Shown here in pieces: positions 1 through 8,738 of a stretch of 64,000 nt of DNA. Where the stretch lies: NCBI RefSeq assembly GCF_000526415.1, contig NZ_JAGA01000003.1, positions 744,001-808,000 of the forward strand. Direction: 5' to 3'. The stretch comes from Kallotenue papyrolyticum (GTDB lineage: Bacteria; Chloroflexota; Chloroflexia; Chloroflexales; Kallotenuaceae). The first letter of the stretch is position 1. Every line of letters begins with the position of its first letter. A program made the position numbers and the translations under genes. A model generated the notes under the pieces. That model was not told the DNA's origin. It ran no database searches and saw nothing but the letters and a program-made list of their open reading frames with translations.

Positions 1-290
1 TCCGGGCAGGGCGCGCCGCAGGCATCCATGTTGGCATGTGCGGCGAGCTCGCTGCCGATCTCAGCGCAGTCCCGATTCTGGTTGGGCTGGGCTTGCAAGA
101 ATTGAGTGTCAGTCCAGCCTCGATCCCGGCGGTCAAACGCGTCATCGGACAGCTCACACTCGCGCGCGCCCAGGGTATTGCCGATGCCGCGCTGGAATTG
201 GAAACCGCCGAGGAGGTGCGCGCCTTGGCAGCGGCTACGTTGCAAACCCTCACTGCGTCACCCATCGACGAGGTTGCCCATGGCGCATAA
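1..290 (+). CDS. ptsI: PTS enzyme I (phosphoenolpyruvate-protein phosphotransferase), C-terminal end only
   Basis: The reading frame is open from the window edge and stops at 288-290, so the gene starts upstream. The visible 95 residues match the end of the enzyme I PEP-binding TIM barrel: the GMCGELA box, with the Cys that acts as acid/base in the family, then a segment typical of the last barrel strand and helix (LVGLGLQELS, SIPAVKRVI). Enzyme I takes phosphate from PEP and passes it to HPr in the cytoplasm. Another PEP-utilising enzyme with the same C-terminal domain, such as a fused EI-HPr-EIIA protein, cannot be excluded because the N-terminal phosphohistidine domain is outside the window. 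Confidence 0.85.
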   Translation, partial: RAGRAAGIHVGMCGELAADLSAVPILVGLGLQELSVSPASIPAVKRVIGQLTLARAQGIADAALELETAEEVRALAAATLQTLTASPIDEVAHGA

Positions 291-304
291 CCAGCAGGCC
301 TTTC

Positions 305-649
305 GTGGAACACAAATTGAACACCGACAGAATGCCTGGCGCAAAGGAACGTTCGGTGAAAGGCAAGCTGGTCAAAACGCCCTTTCGTGGCGGCATGCTC
401 ATTCTGACCCACCAGGAGCTGGTGCTGGGTGAAGGTCTCCTTGGCGCACGCAACATACGCCGCTTTCCGCTGAGGCACTTAGCGCGATTGGAGCTTCGGC
501 CATCACCCAGCGAGGCCGTCCTTGGACGTAGCGTATGTCTGCGCTTCGTGTGGATCGATGGGCAGATCACCGACGTGGATGGCGTAGGGCCGCTGGCCGG
601 CGAACGGATTCGCATGCTCCTGGCCAGGCTATACCGCGTCGCACAGTAA
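305..649 (+). CDS. small hypothetical protein, possibly PH-like
   Basis: An open frame begins 15 bp after the enzyme I stop. It could start at GTG 305 or at ATG 332, and neither has a strong ribosome-binding site. The 105-115 residue product has no signal peptide or membrane segment. The pattern GGMLILTHQELVL, then a basic strand and an Arg/Leu-rich C-terminal helix (GERIRMLLARLYRV) recalls bacterial PH-like domains, which begin with a strand of the form 'xLxLTxxRLxxx'. This is a weak resemblance and no function is claimed. Its position directly after ptsI suggests co-transcription. Confidence 0.45.
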   Translation: MEHKLNTDRMPGAKERSVKGKLVKTPFRGGMLILTHQELVLGEGLLGARNIRRFPLRHLARLELRPSPSEAVLGRSVCLRFVWIDGQITDVDGVGPLAGERIRMLLARLYRVAQ

Positions 650-660
650 GGCATAGCCCG

Positions 661-1137
661 CTACCCAGGTGCGTCGGTATGGACAATGTGCCTCACCGTC
701 GCGGGCAGCGAGCGCAGCGCCGTGCGCAGAAACGAGGGAAAGAGCCGCACGCGCTCCAGGGTGGCGAGGTCGAACCACCGGAAGATCAGGCGCTCCTGCG
801 CTTCGCGGCCGTCGAAGACCGACTGCCGACGGAGCGGGGAGTCGGGCGCCAGCTCCACCAGGAAGTACAGCGCCAGCTCATGGAAGGCATAGTCGGCGTA
901 CGAGAAGAAGTTCTCGACGACCCACAGCAGGCGCTCGACGCGTGCCTCAACGCCCAGTTCCTCGCGCAGTTCGCGCCGGATGGTCTCGGTTGCCGGCTCC
1001 ATCAGCTCGGCGCGTCCGCCAGGCAAGACCCAGAAATCATCGTGCTCGGCGCGGTGGAGCAACACCCGCCCGCGATCGAGGATCACCGCCGCAACGCGGT
1101 AGTTGAAGCGCTGGCGATCGCGATCAAAGGTAATCAT
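661..1137 (-). CDS. Nudix hydrolase
   Basis: A 158-residue protein of normal length for a single Nudix domain. The Nudix box is complete at about residues 40-62: Gly-Gly, five residues to Glu, then REL-REELG (consensus GX5EX7REUXEEXGU), which binds the metal and hydrolyses a nucleoside-diphosphate-linked substrate. The substrate is not readable from sequence. The ending (WFDLATLERVRLFPSFL) is typical of the ADP-ribose/8-oxo-dGTP-like cytoplasmic group. It faces the enzyme I gene convergently and is not obviously in an operon with the oxidoreductase upstream (84 bp gap). Confidence 0.9.
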   Translation of the reverse strand: MITFDRDRQRFNYRVAAVILDRGRVLLHRAEHDDFWVLPGGRAELMEPATETIRRELREELGVEARVERLLWVVENFFSYADYAFHELALYFLVELAPDSPLRRQSVFDGREAQERLIFRWFDLATLERVRLFPSFLRTALRSLPATVRHIVHTDAPG

Positions 1138-1220
1138 GGCCAGCGTATGCTACCACCGACCATGACCTTTCGCCAGCGCGTGGCGCGCCCCCTGGCAGGG
1201 GCATCAACACGCGCGGCTGC

Positions 1221-2324
1221 CTATCCCAGGATCGCGCGCGTGCCGACCCAGTCCTCCGGCAGCAGGGGTGGACGCTCGACGCTGCTGTCCAGGGCGAGAT
1301 GCCGGTCCTGCTGCGCAGACTCAAGGATCGCATGCATCACGTCCAGGACATGGAAGGCAAGCTCGCCGCTGGCGCGCGGCACACGTCCCCGCCGCCAGGA
1401 CTGCGCCAGGTCCAGCACGCCAATGCCGCGACTGTTCTCGCTGTGCGCGCGTGTAACCGGCAGCTCCTGCCAGCCGCGACCGGGCCGGAAGAGTCGGACC
1501 GGTCCGCCAAAGGTGTTGGGATCGGGCAACTGCAACGTGCCCTCGCTGCCGTAGATCTCCAGGCGAGCATGCTGGTCGTGCCAGATATCGAAACTCATCA
1601 CCAGCGTCGCGATAGGACCGGTGGCGAAGGCGAGCGTCGCCGCAATGTGGGTGGGCGTCTCCACCCGAATGCGCTCGCCATGATGCGGCTGGCTGGTGAT
1701 CACGCGTTCCGCAAACGAGATGCGGCCCATGCCCGCTACCTGCCTGATCGGCCCCAGCATGCTGATCAACGCCGTGAGGTAGTAGGGCCCCATGTCGAAC
1801 AGCGGCCCCGCGCCGGGCTGGTAGTAAAAATGGGGGCTGGGATGCCAGCTCTCCGGGCCATGGCCCTGCATCACCGCCAGCGCCGCGACCGGTTCTCCGA
1901 TCGCGCCGGCATCGATCAGCGCGCGACAGGTCTGCAAGCCCGCGCCCAGAAAGGTATCGGGCGCGCAGCCGATCACCAGGCCCCGCTCGCGCGCCAGGGC
2001 GAGCAACTGCCGGCCCTCCTCGCGGGTCAGCGCCAGCGGCTTTTCGTTGTACACCGCCTTGCCGGCGGCCAGCGCCGCCTGCGCCACCAGAGCGTGGGCC
2101 TGCGGCACGGTCAGATTGATCACCAGTTCGATGGCGGGATCGGCCAGCAGCTCGTCAACGCTGATGGCGCGAATGCCGAAGCGTTGGGCCTGCGCCTGGG
2201 CGCGCTCCGGCAGCAGATCGGCGCAGGCCACCACGCGCAGATCGGGAAACTGGAGACAGTTCTGCAGATAGATGGTGCTGATCGTTCCGCAGCCGATCAC
2301 ACCAACCGACACCGGACGTGGCAT
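1221..2324 (-). CDS. Gfo/Idh/MocA family NAD(P)-dependent oxidoreductase
   Basis: A 367-residue protein. The start at 2324 places the dinucleotide-binding Rossmann motif ([10 protein letters not shown]) at residues 7-16, as usual; a longer frame upstream adds only Arg/Ala-rich sequence. A second family hallmark is the EKPLA motif near residue 93, whose Lys contacts the nicotinamide and substrate. Members oxidise or reduce sugars, inositols or sugar derivatives. It ends a leftward operon after GH3 and ThuA-like genes, so it probably modifies a released monosaccharide or keto-sugar. The exact substrate cannot be told. Confidence 0.88.
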   Translation of the reverse strand: MPRPVSVGVIGCGTISTIYLQNCLQFPDLRVVACADLLPERAQAQAQRFGIRAISVDELLADPAIELVINLTVPQAHALVAQAALAAGKAVYNEKPLALTREEGRQLLALARERGLVIGCAPDTFLGAGLQTCRALIDAGAIGEPVAALAVMQGHGPESWHPSPHFYYQPGAGPLFDMGPYYLTALISMLGPIRQVAGMGRISFAERVITSQPHHGERIRVETPTHIAATLAFATGPIATLVMSFDIWHDQHARLEIYGSEGTLQLPDPNTFGGPVRLFRPGRGWQELPVTRAHSENSRGIGVLDLAQSWRRGRVPRASGELAFHVLDVMHAILESAQQDRHLALDSSVERPPLLPEDWVGTRAILG

Positions 2325-2391
2325 GGGCAGATCCTTTGGCTGGCGCGCCGGAGCGCGATCGGCTCCCCGGCGCAGATGTTGCATGGCTCGC

Positions 2392-3045
2392 TTACAGCGC
2401 GCGCGCCGCCCAAAGCAGGCCGCGGCGCACGATCTCACGCGCTTCGGGCACGTCGAAATCTGCGGTCTGGTGGCCCAGCGAACAGTAGAAGACGCGGCCC
2501 TGGCCCCAGCGCCGCTTCCAGACCACCGGCATCACCGTGCCGGCGATCCACGGCACGCCGTAGTCACCGCTGAAAGTGGTCGTCGCCAGCACGTCGTTGG
2601 AGGGATCGACGTGCATGTAGTACTGTTCGCTCTCGATCGAGAAATCGTTGATCCCGGCGGTAATCGGGTCATCATGGCGCACGATGTTGACCGTGTAGCG
2701 AATAATGTTGCCGGGATGCGCGACCCACTGCCCGCCGACCATGAACTGGTAGTCGGGATTGTTGCGGAACGAGTCGGCCATGCAGCCGTGCCAGCCAGCG
2801 ATGCCGACCCCGGCCGCGACCGCATCGAGCAGGCCGCGCTCCTGTTCGGCCGTGATCGTGCCCATGGTCCACACCGGCACGATCAGATCGAGCGCGCGCA
2901 AGCGCTCGTGATCCAGAAAAGCGTCCAGCGTATCGGCAAGCTCAACCTCGAAGCCGGCTGCGCGCAGGCACCCGGCAAAGAGCTCCGCCGACTGACGCGG
3001 CTGGTGGCCCTCCCAACCGCCCCAGACCATCAATGCTCGTTTCAT
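2392..3045 (-). CDS. ThuA-like (trehalose utilisation) domain protein
   Basis: A 217-residue glutamine-amidotransferase-fold protein of the ThuA group. The start [14 protein letters not shown] (3045) matches the usual 'vlVvxGGxxxH' opening. The central [22 protein letters not shown] block and the later 'HPGN...Y.V...HDDPIT.GI..F' and '[10 protein letters not shown]'-type segments are typical of the family. ThuA proteins lie in sugar-use operons and take part in disaccharide or keto-sugar metabolism, with no well-defined reaction for most. It is 67 bp upstream of the oxidoreductase and downstream of the GH3 gene. Confidence 0.85.
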   Translation of the reverse strand: MKRALMVWGGWEGHQPRQSAELFAGCLRAAGFEVELADTLDAFLDHERLRALDLIVPVWTMGTITAEQERGLLDAVAAGVGIAGWHGCMADSFRNNPDYQFMVGGQWVAHPGNIIRYTVNIVRHDDPITAGINDFSIESEQYYMHVDPSNDVLATTTFSGDYGVPWIAGTVMPVVWKRRWGQGRVFYCSLGHQTADFDVPEAREIVRRGLLWAARAL

Positions 3046-3076
3046 GAATGCGTTCCGCGCTGTGTCCTGACGCATA

Positions 3077-3109
3077 TGTATGGCCGGCAGTCTGTGCTCC
3101 GGCCATACA
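3077..3109. terminator. intergenic hairpin between GH3 and ThuA-like genes
   Basis: A perfect 11-bp inverted repeat (TGTATGGCCGG and its complement) encloses an 11-nt loop. It lies 60 bp past the GH3 stop on the minus strand. No T-run follows, so it is more likely an mRNA-processing or stability hairpin, or a weak terminator, than a strong intrinsic terminator. Confidence 0.5.
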
Positions 3110-3168
3110 CTATGATGATGCGTATTATGCGCGCTACGCCGCTCAGGTGCAAGTCGCCTGCTGCCAGC

Positions 3169-5559
3169 CTACACCAGCAGGGGCTGACGTTCGACCGCCA
3201 CCTGGGTGGCCACGATCGCGCGCTGCTGATACTCGACCCGCTCGCCGCCCAGCTCGACCGTGGTTTCGAGGCGAATATCGGCGGACGATGCGCCGACACC
3301 GATCCACAGGCTGCCCGGCTCGACGACGAAGCGCATCTGGGGATCGAAAAAGGCCAGCCGCGAGGGATGCACTGTAAAGGTGACCGTGCTTGCCTCGCCG
3401 GGTTCGAGCGCCACGCGCGCGAAGCCCGCCAGTATGCGGTCAGGGCGCGCCACCGAGGCTACGCAGTCGCGCAGGTAGAGTTGCACCACCTCCTCGCCGG
3501 CGCGCTGACCGGTATTGCGCACCAGTAGCGAGATGGTGATCGGATCGCGGGTGGTGGCGCTGCTGACCTGAAGCTGCTCGTAGGCGAAGCTGGTATAGCT
3601 CAAGCCATGGCCGAAGGGGAAGAGCGGCGTAGGTGGGCCGTCGCTGTAATCGCCGAAGAACATGGCCCGATCGCCTCCGGCGCGATGGCCGGCATAGATC
3701 GGCACCTGGCCGACCTTGCGCGGTAGCGTCACCGGCAGGCGCCCGCTCGGCGCGACGCGCCCGGTCAGTACGTCGGCCAGGCCATGGCCACCCTCCTCGC
3801 CGGGCGGGAAGAGGTACAGCAACGCATTGGCGTGCGGCGCGATGCGCTCCAGGGTGTGCACACGGCCGCTCAACACCACCACGACCAGCGGTGTGCCCGT
3901 CGCGGCCAGCGCGGCCACCAACTCGTTCTGCACGCCGGTCAGATCGAGATCCATGGCATCGTTGGCCTCGCCTACCGTCACCGGACGGTGTAGCCCGCTC
4001 TTGCCGGCCACCACTACCACGGCGACATCGGCCGTTTGCGCTGCCGCGACGGCTTCGGCAAAACCGGAGCGGTCATCGCCCAACACGTCGCAGCCCTTGG
4101 CGTACACCACCTCCACGTCCGCGCCCAGCGCGGCGCGCAGCCCGGCCAGCGGCGTGATGTGGGGCGTGTAGTACGGCCCCGGCGCAAACGCGCCACCGGC
4201 GTGCGGCGTCAGCGTATCGCCGCCCTGCCAGCCGTCGCCGGTGGGCTTGGGCGCGAGGTAGATGCTCTCCAGGTGCGCCGGATAGTGGTAATCGCCCTGC
4301 AGCAGCCGCACGTCGTCGGCGCCCGGCCCGATCACCGCCACACGTTTGAGCTGCGGCCCCAGCGGCAATACGCCGTCGTTGGCGAGCAACACCACCGACT
4401 CGGCTACCGCACGGCGCGCCAGCGCGCGCTGATCGGGCGTTTGGAATACGCGTCCGGCCGCCTCGGCCTCGACGTAGGGTTGCTCGAAGAGGCCCAGTTG
4501 GAACTTGAGACGCAGCACGCGCCGCACCGCGGTATCCAACACCTCCAGCGGCAGGCGTCCGGCCTCGATCTCGCGCTTGAGCGGCTCGCCGTAGAATTGC
4601 AGCGCCGGCAGCTCCACATCCAGGCCGGCGGAGAGTGCCAGGCGCGCCGCCTCGCCGGGATGCGCCGCGACGCGGTGAAATTCTAACAACTGCGGGATCG
4701 ACCAGTAGTCGGCCACCACCACGCCGTTGAAGCCGAGCTCGCCGCGCAGCAGATCGGTCAGGATCGCGGCGCTGCCGGCGCAGGGCAGACCATCCACCGA
4801 GGCATACGAGTTCATGATCGCTGCTAATCCAGCGTCGCGAATGGCTGCTGCGAAGGGCTCGGCATATACTTCGCGCAGCTCGCGCGGCCCGAGCTGTACC
4901 GGCCCCCAGTTGCGCCCGCCCTCGGACATGGCGTAGCCCAGGAAGTGTTTGCCCGTCGCCGCAACTCCCCGCCGCAGATCGTCGGTCTGTAGGCCACGCA
5001 CGTAGGCAGTACCCATGGTCCCGGCCAGCACCGGATCCTCGCCGTAGGTCTCCTCAACGCGGCCCCAGCGCGGATCGCGCGCGACATCCAGCACGGGCGC
5101 CAGCGCCAGCCGCGCGCCAACCGCCAGCATCTGCTCACGGATCACGCCGGCAACTTGCTCCAGCAGCGCGGCATCCCAGGTCGCCGCTAGCCCCAGGGCC
5201 TGTGGGAAAACGGTCGCATCGCGGTGGCAGAAGCCGCCCACCGACTCCTCGTGCACGATCACCGGAATGCCTAGACGCGTGCGTGTCAGCGCCACCTCCT
5301 GGATCGCATTCATCAGCGCCGCGCTCTCCGCCGGGCGCAGGCCGGTGGAGGCGCCAATGCGCGTAATCTGGCCGATGCCATGCGGCATTTTGGCAGCGAC
5401 GGCATCTGCATCGAAGACGCCGTCCGGCACCAGGGCGGTGCTCCACAGACAACCGAGCTGCGCGATCTTTTCGTCAAGCGTCATGCGGCTGAGCAGATCC
5501 TCAACCCGCGTCTCCAGTGGCTGCGTCGGATCCTTGTAGCGTGGTTGGTCGGATGCCAT
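3169..5559 (-). CDS. glycoside hydrolase family 3 (beta-glucosidase/beta-xylosidase type)
   Basis: A 796-residue protein with standard GH3 order. The N-terminal TIM barrel includes RDPRWGRVEETYGEDP and the KHF box (ATGKHFLGY), followed by the catalytic nucleophile Asp near residue 281 in VVVADYWSI. The alpha/beta sandwich domain begins after about residue 380, and a C-terminal fibronectin III-like domain ends the protein (from about 680: VRNTGQRAGEEVVQLYLRD). No signal peptide is seen, so it probably acts on oligosaccharides imported by the divergent ABC transporter. It is the first gene of the leftward operon under the LacI-type operator. Beta-glucosidase and beta-xylosidase activities cannot be separated by eye. 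Confidence 0.93.
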   Translation of the reverse strand: MASDQPRYKDPTQPLETRVEDLLSRMTLDEKIAQLGCLWSTALVPDGVFDADAVAAKMPHGIGQITRIGASTGLRPAESAALMNAIQEVALTRTRLGIPVIVHEESVGGFCHRDATVFPQALGLAATWDAALLEQVAGVIREQMLAVGARLALAPVLDVARDPRWGRVEETYGEDPVLAGTMGTAYVRGLQTDDLRRGVAATGKHFLGYAMSEGGRNWGPVQLGPRELREVYAEPFAAAIRDAGLAAIMNSYASVDGLPCAGSAAILTDLLRGELGFNGVVVADYWSIPQLLEFHRVAAHPGEAARLALSAGLDVELPALQFYGEPLKREIEAGRLPLEVLDTAVRRVLRLKFQLGLFEQPYVEAEAAGRVFQTPDQRALARRAVAESVVLLANDGVLPLGPQLKRVAVIGPGADDVRLLQGDYHYPAHLESIYLAPKPTGDGWQGGDTLTPHAGGAFAPGPYYTPHITPLAGLRAALGADVEVVYAKGCDVLGDDRSGFAEAVAAAQTADVAVVVVAGKSGLHRPVTVGEANDAMDLDLTGVQNELVAALAATGTPLVVVVLSGRVHTLERIAPHANALLYLFPPGEEGGHGLADVLTGRVAPSGRLPVTLPRKVGQVPIYAGHRAGGDRAMFFGDYSDGPPTPLFPFGHGLSYTSFAYEQLQVSSATTRDPITISLLVRNTGQRAGEEVVQLYLRDCVASVARPDRILAGFARVALEPGEASTVTFTVHPSRLAFFDPQMRFVVEPGSLWIGVGASSADIRLETTVELGGERVEYQQRAIVATQVAVERQPLLV

Positions 5560-5717
5560 GCTGCTTATCCTTTCACCTGCGATCGGCTCATCGCCGCCAC
5601 GCCAAACGCCTCAAGATCTGCGCTCCCAGGCATGGCAGACGCTCCACAACGCTGCCGCGCTATTGAGCGAGTTGCACCGATGGCGTACAATAGGCGTGCG
5701 CATCAAACATTTTGAGG

Positions 5718-5729
5718 GAAACCGATTTC
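5718..5729. promoter_or_regulatory. LacI-family operator, divergent GH3/regulator region
   Basis: The 12-mer GAAACCGATTTC fits the LacI-family operator pattern GAAANCGNTTTC with a central CpG. It lies in the 245-bp gap between the divergent GH3 gene and the LacI-type regulator, so it can control both. A second match is at 7013-7024 in front of the transporter operon, supporting a local regulon. Confidence 0.65.
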
Positions 5730-5804
5730 ACAAGCGAGTATAGACGAAGCCCTTGCAGCTGTCAAGCGCCTGTCGCCCAGCCGGCGTGCTGGGAGAGCCA
5801 AGCC

Positions 5805-6827
5805 ATGAGTAAAGCCAACAAACCGATCACTATTGGCGATATTGCCCGCTATGCCGGTGTATCGCCCAGCACTGTTTCGCGCGTGCTAACCGGCAGCAAG
5901 CGCGTAGCCGAAGACAAACGCGCACGCGTCCTGGCCGTGATTGAGCAGCACCAGTACCGGCCCAACATTGTGGCGCGCGGTTTGGTGTCCGGGCGCTCAA
6001 TGCTGGTAGGCGTTCTGGTGCAGGACATCACCAGTCCGTTCTTCGCCAACATTGTGCGCGGCATCGAGGAGGCGCTGGATCAATCGCCCTACCGTCTGAT
6101 GGTGAGTACGACACAGTGGCGCGCCGAGCAGCAAAAAGAAGGTCGCTCGCTGGAGTTGCTGTTGGAGCGCCGCGCCGACGGCCTAATCGTCGTGGGTGGG
6201 CATATCCCCGACGCCGAGCTGCGCGCCGTCGCCGAGCAGGTCCCGTTGGTCGCGGTCGCGCGCTCGATCAGCGGGCTGGAACACCTCTGCCTGCAGGTGG
6301 ACAACGAGGGCGCCGCCTACCGCGCAACGCGCTATCTGATCGGTCTGGGCCACCGCCGCATCGCGCATGTCACCGGTACCCCCGACCACCCCGATGCGCA
6401 GGCGCGCGCCGCCGGCTACCGCCGCGCGCTGGCCGAAGCCGGCCTGCCGATCGAGGAAGCACTGATCGTCTCGGGCCAATTCACCGAAGACTCGGGCTTT
6501 GCCGCCGTGGAAGAGCTGTTAATCCGTGGGGAACGCTTCAGCGCGATCTTTGCCGCCAACGACCAGTCAGCCTACGGCGCCATGCTGGCGCTCTTCAACC
6601 ATGGGTATCGCATTCCCGAAGATGTATCGGTGGTTGGCTTCGACAATCTGTTTCTCTCGGCCTACACGCTGCCGCCGTTGACCACGGTCCACCACCCGGC
6701 GGTGGAGATGGGCCAGGCCGCCGCCGAAGGGCTGCTGCGCATGCTGCGCGACGAAGCGCCCAATCTACCCTCCTTCAGCGCCGAGCTGGTCATTCGCCAG
6801 TCGGCCATGCGCGCGCGGCAGACATGA
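5805..6827 (+). CDS. LacI-family transcriptional regulator
   Basis: A 340-residue repressor. The start at ATG 5805 gives the canonical N-terminus: a helix-turn-helix (ITIGDIARYAGVSPSTVSRVL) and hinge-helix region through about residue 60, including the conserved Leu/Ala that opens the minor groove at a central CpG. The periplasmic-binding-protein-like sensor domain follows (LVGVLVQDITSPFF from about residue 65; the AIFAANDQSAYGAM and VSVVGFDN blocks later). It should bind a sugar released from the polymer handled by the flanking GH3, ABC and GH9 genes. An in-gene operator upstream at 5718 suggests autoregulation. Confidence 0.93.
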   Translation: MSKANKPITIGDIARYAGVSPSTVSRVLTGSKRVAEDKRARVLAVIEQHQYRPNIVARGLVSGRSMLVGVLVQDITSPFFANIVRGIEEALDQSPYRLMVSTTQWRAEQQKEGRSLELLLERRADGLIVVGGHIPDAELRAVAEQVPLVAVARSISGLEHLCLQVDNEGAAYRATRYLIGLGHRRIAHVTGTPDHPDAQARAAGYRRALAEAGLPIEEALIVSGQFTEDSGFAAVEELLIRGERFSAIFAANDQSAYGAMLALFNHGYRIPEDVSVVGFDNLFLSAYTLPPLTTVHHPAVEMGQAAAEGLLRMLRDEAPNLPSFSAELVIRQSAMRARQT

Positions 6828-6886
6828 TAACACGGTGGTCATGTTTCAGATCGATACACAGTCGGTCATGCGCGCGCGGCAGACAT
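6798..6886 (+). repeat. 28-bp direct repeat at the 3' end of the LacI-type gene
   Basis: The last 28 bp of the regulator's coding end (6798-6825, CAGTCGGCCATGCGCGCGCG and onward) recur at 6859-6886 with one mismatch. It appears to be a short segmental duplication into the intergenic region. The rest of 6828-6970 shows no gene. Confidence 0.7.
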
Positions 6887-6974
6887 CCTGACGCGGCTCG
6901 GCTGCCGCGGCGCGCCACACCTCGACGCCGCCGGCCGGGAGACGCGCCCGGTTGGGCACAGACCAACTCCCCTC

Positions 6975-7024
6975 TTGACAGGTTGGTGCACCTGCTGTAG
7001 AGTGGAGTACAGGAAATCGCTTTC
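6975..7024 (+). promoter_or_regulatory. sigma-70-type promoter with overlapping LacI-type operator
   Basis: TTGACA at 6975-6980 and TAGAGT at 6998-7003 are separated by 17 bp. The operator GAAATCGCTTTC (7013-7024; pattern GAAANCGNTTTC) starts about where transcription would begin, a classic position for repression. It would control the sugar ABC transporter and GH9 operon beginning at 7238, leaving a leader of about 220 nt with no recognisable riboswitch. Confidence 0.7.
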
Positions 7025-7237
7025 AAGATCCAGCACCACATGCCGCTGCGGGGGCATCCTACGCCGCCATCGCTCGGATGCTCGTCAAACCAGGCGCTGC
7101 TGGTGCTGTGCTGGGTCGCGGATGCCGACGACTGCATCAGGGAATGCGCTATCACGCTGGGGTGCCTTGACGTCCATCTGGCGATGGACGCAAGCCATAT
7201 GCAAGGCCGTGCCGTCCATACAGAAAGGAGCATGGTT

Positions 7238-8662
7238 ATGAGGATCAGGCATGCCCTTCGTCCGTTGCTGCTGAGTGTCTTGCTGGTGCTGGCCGCCTGC
7301 GGCCAGGGCACGCCGGCGCAGACCGGGCAGCAGAACACGCAGGCATCACCCGCCGCCGAGCCATCACCCGCCGCCGAGCCATCACCCGCCGCCGAGGGCT
7401 CTCCATCAGCGCTGCCCAGCCCGGTGCCGACACCCACGCCCGGCGTGGCAACCTTCGGTAGCGGCGCGACCAAGATCGTCTGGTGGCACATCAGCACGGT
7501 TGAGGATCAGCGCAAGCGCTGGGAAGAACTGGCCAATGCCTACATTCAGCAACATCCCGATGTCACCATCGAGATCACGGTGCTCGAAAACGAGGCCTTC
7601 AAGTCCAAGCTGGCGACGGCCATGCAGTCGGGCAACCCGCCGGATATCTTCCAGAGCTGGGGTGGCGGTGTGCTCAAGCAGTATGCCGAGGCCGGCCTGG
7701 TCCAGGACCTGACGCCGGCGCTGCAGCAGAACGGCTGGGGCGACTCGTTCGTGCCGGGTCCCCTCTCGCTCTATACCTTTGATGGCAAGACCTACGGCGT
7801 GCCGTGGAACGCCGGCATGGTTGGCTTCTGGTACAACAAAGAGCTCTTCCAAAAGGCCGGTATTCAGCAACCGCCGACCACCTGGAGCGAACTGCTCCAG
7901 ACGGTTCAGAAGCTGAAGGACGCCGGCATCACGCCGATCGCCCTGGGCGAGAAGGACAAGTGGCCGGGCCACTTCTACTGGGTCTATCTGGCCATGCGTC
8001 TGGGTGGTAAGGAGGCGTTTGATCGCGCCTACACGCGCCAGGGCAGCTTCGCCGATCCGCCCTTCGTGCAGGCCGGCGAGCGCCTCAAGGAGCTGATCGA
8101 CCTGCAGCCCTTCCAGAACGGCTTCCTGGGCGCAAGCTACGGCGACCACCAGGTGCTGATGGCCAACGCGCAGGCGGCCATGGAGCTGATGGGCCACTGG
8201 GCGCCGTCCGCGAACCGCGCCGTGGCGCAGGATGTCGAGGCCTACAACCGCAGCCTGGGCTGGTTCCCCTTCCCCACGGTGGAGGGCGGCGTCGGCAAGC
8301 TGACCGATGCACTGGGCGGTGGCGACGGCTTCGCCATCGGCAAGAACGCGCCGCCGGCAGCGATCGACTTCGTGCGCTTCCTGACCAGCGTCGAGAACCA
8401 GACCAAGCTGGCCGAGGTTGGGATGGCCGTGCCACCGGCGGTCAAGGGCGCTGAAGCCGGCATTCAGGACCCGATCATGAAGGAGCTGGCGCAGCGCGTA
8501 GCCCAAGCGACCTACTACCAGCTCTACTACGATCAGTACCTGCCGCCGGCGGTAGGCCAGGCCGTCAACGATGCGACCCAGGCGCTCTTCGCCGGCAGCA
8601 TGACGCCAGAGCAGGTCGCCCAGGCGATCGAAGCAGCGGCCGCGGCAGAGTTGTCCCGCTGA
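7238..8662 (+). CDS. ABC transporter sugar-binding lipoprotein (family 1 extracellular solute-binding protein)
   Basis: A 474-residue secreted lipoprotein. ATG 7238 is preferred over ATG 7232 because AAAGGAG (7224-7230) is then 7 nt upstream. A signal peptide (PLLLSVLLVLAAC) ends at the lipobox LAAC with lipid-carrying Cys near residue 21. It is followed by a low-complexity linker with a threefold SPAAEP repeat and SPVPTPTPG, which tethers the binding domain to the membrane. The mature domain has the family-1 pattern (KIVWWHISTVEDQ; PDIFQSWGGGVLKQY; VPWNAGMVGFWYNKELF). It captures an oligosaccharide for the two permeases downstream. The gene is the first of the operon. Confidence 0.93.
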   Translation: MRIRHALRPLLLSVLLVLAACGQGTPAQTGQQNTQASPAAEPSPAAEPSPAAEGSPSALPSPVPTPTPGVATFGSGATKIVWWHISTVEDQRKRWEELANAYIQQHPDVTIEITVLENEAFKSKLATAMQSGNPPDIFQSWGGGVLKQYAEAGLVQDLTPALQQNGWGDSFVPGPLSLYTFDGKTYGVPWNAGMVGFWYNKELFQKAGIQQPPTTWSELLQTVQKLKDAGITPIALGEKDKWPGHFYWVYLAMRLGGKEAFDRAYTRQGSFADPPFVQAGERLKELIDLQPFQNGFLGASYGDHQVLMANAQAAMELMGHWAPSANRAVAQDVEAYNRSLGWFPFPTVEGGVGKLTDALGGGDGFAIGKNAPPAAIDFVRFLTSVENQTKLAEVGMAVPPAVKGAEAGIQDPIMKELAQRVAQATYYQLYYDQYLPPAVGQAVNDATQALFAGSMTPEQVAQAIEAAAAAELSR

Positions 8663-8689
8663 CGCCCGATCGGTCCACAGCTATGGGAT

Positions 8690-8719
8690 GCGGCATGGCT
8701 CCCCGGGGAGCCATGCCGC
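8690..8719. terminator. 30-bp perfect palindrome between binding-protein and permease genes
   Basis: Fifteen bases (GCGGCATGGCTCCCC) are followed directly by their exact complement. It sits 28 bp past the binding-protein stop, where many sugar ABC operons have an attenuating or mRNA-stabilising stem-loop that gives more binding protein than permease. No T-run is present, so partial rather than full termination is likely. Confidence 0.65.
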
Positions 8720-8738
8720 GCAGCAAGAGCAACGGCTT

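Noticed and set aside
1299-3528. Long plus-strand open frames opposite the oxidoreductase, ThuA and GH3 genes
   Set aside because: Their products are Arg/Ala/Gly-rich without family features, as expected for the complement of GC-rich genes. The minus-strand proteins are clearly real.
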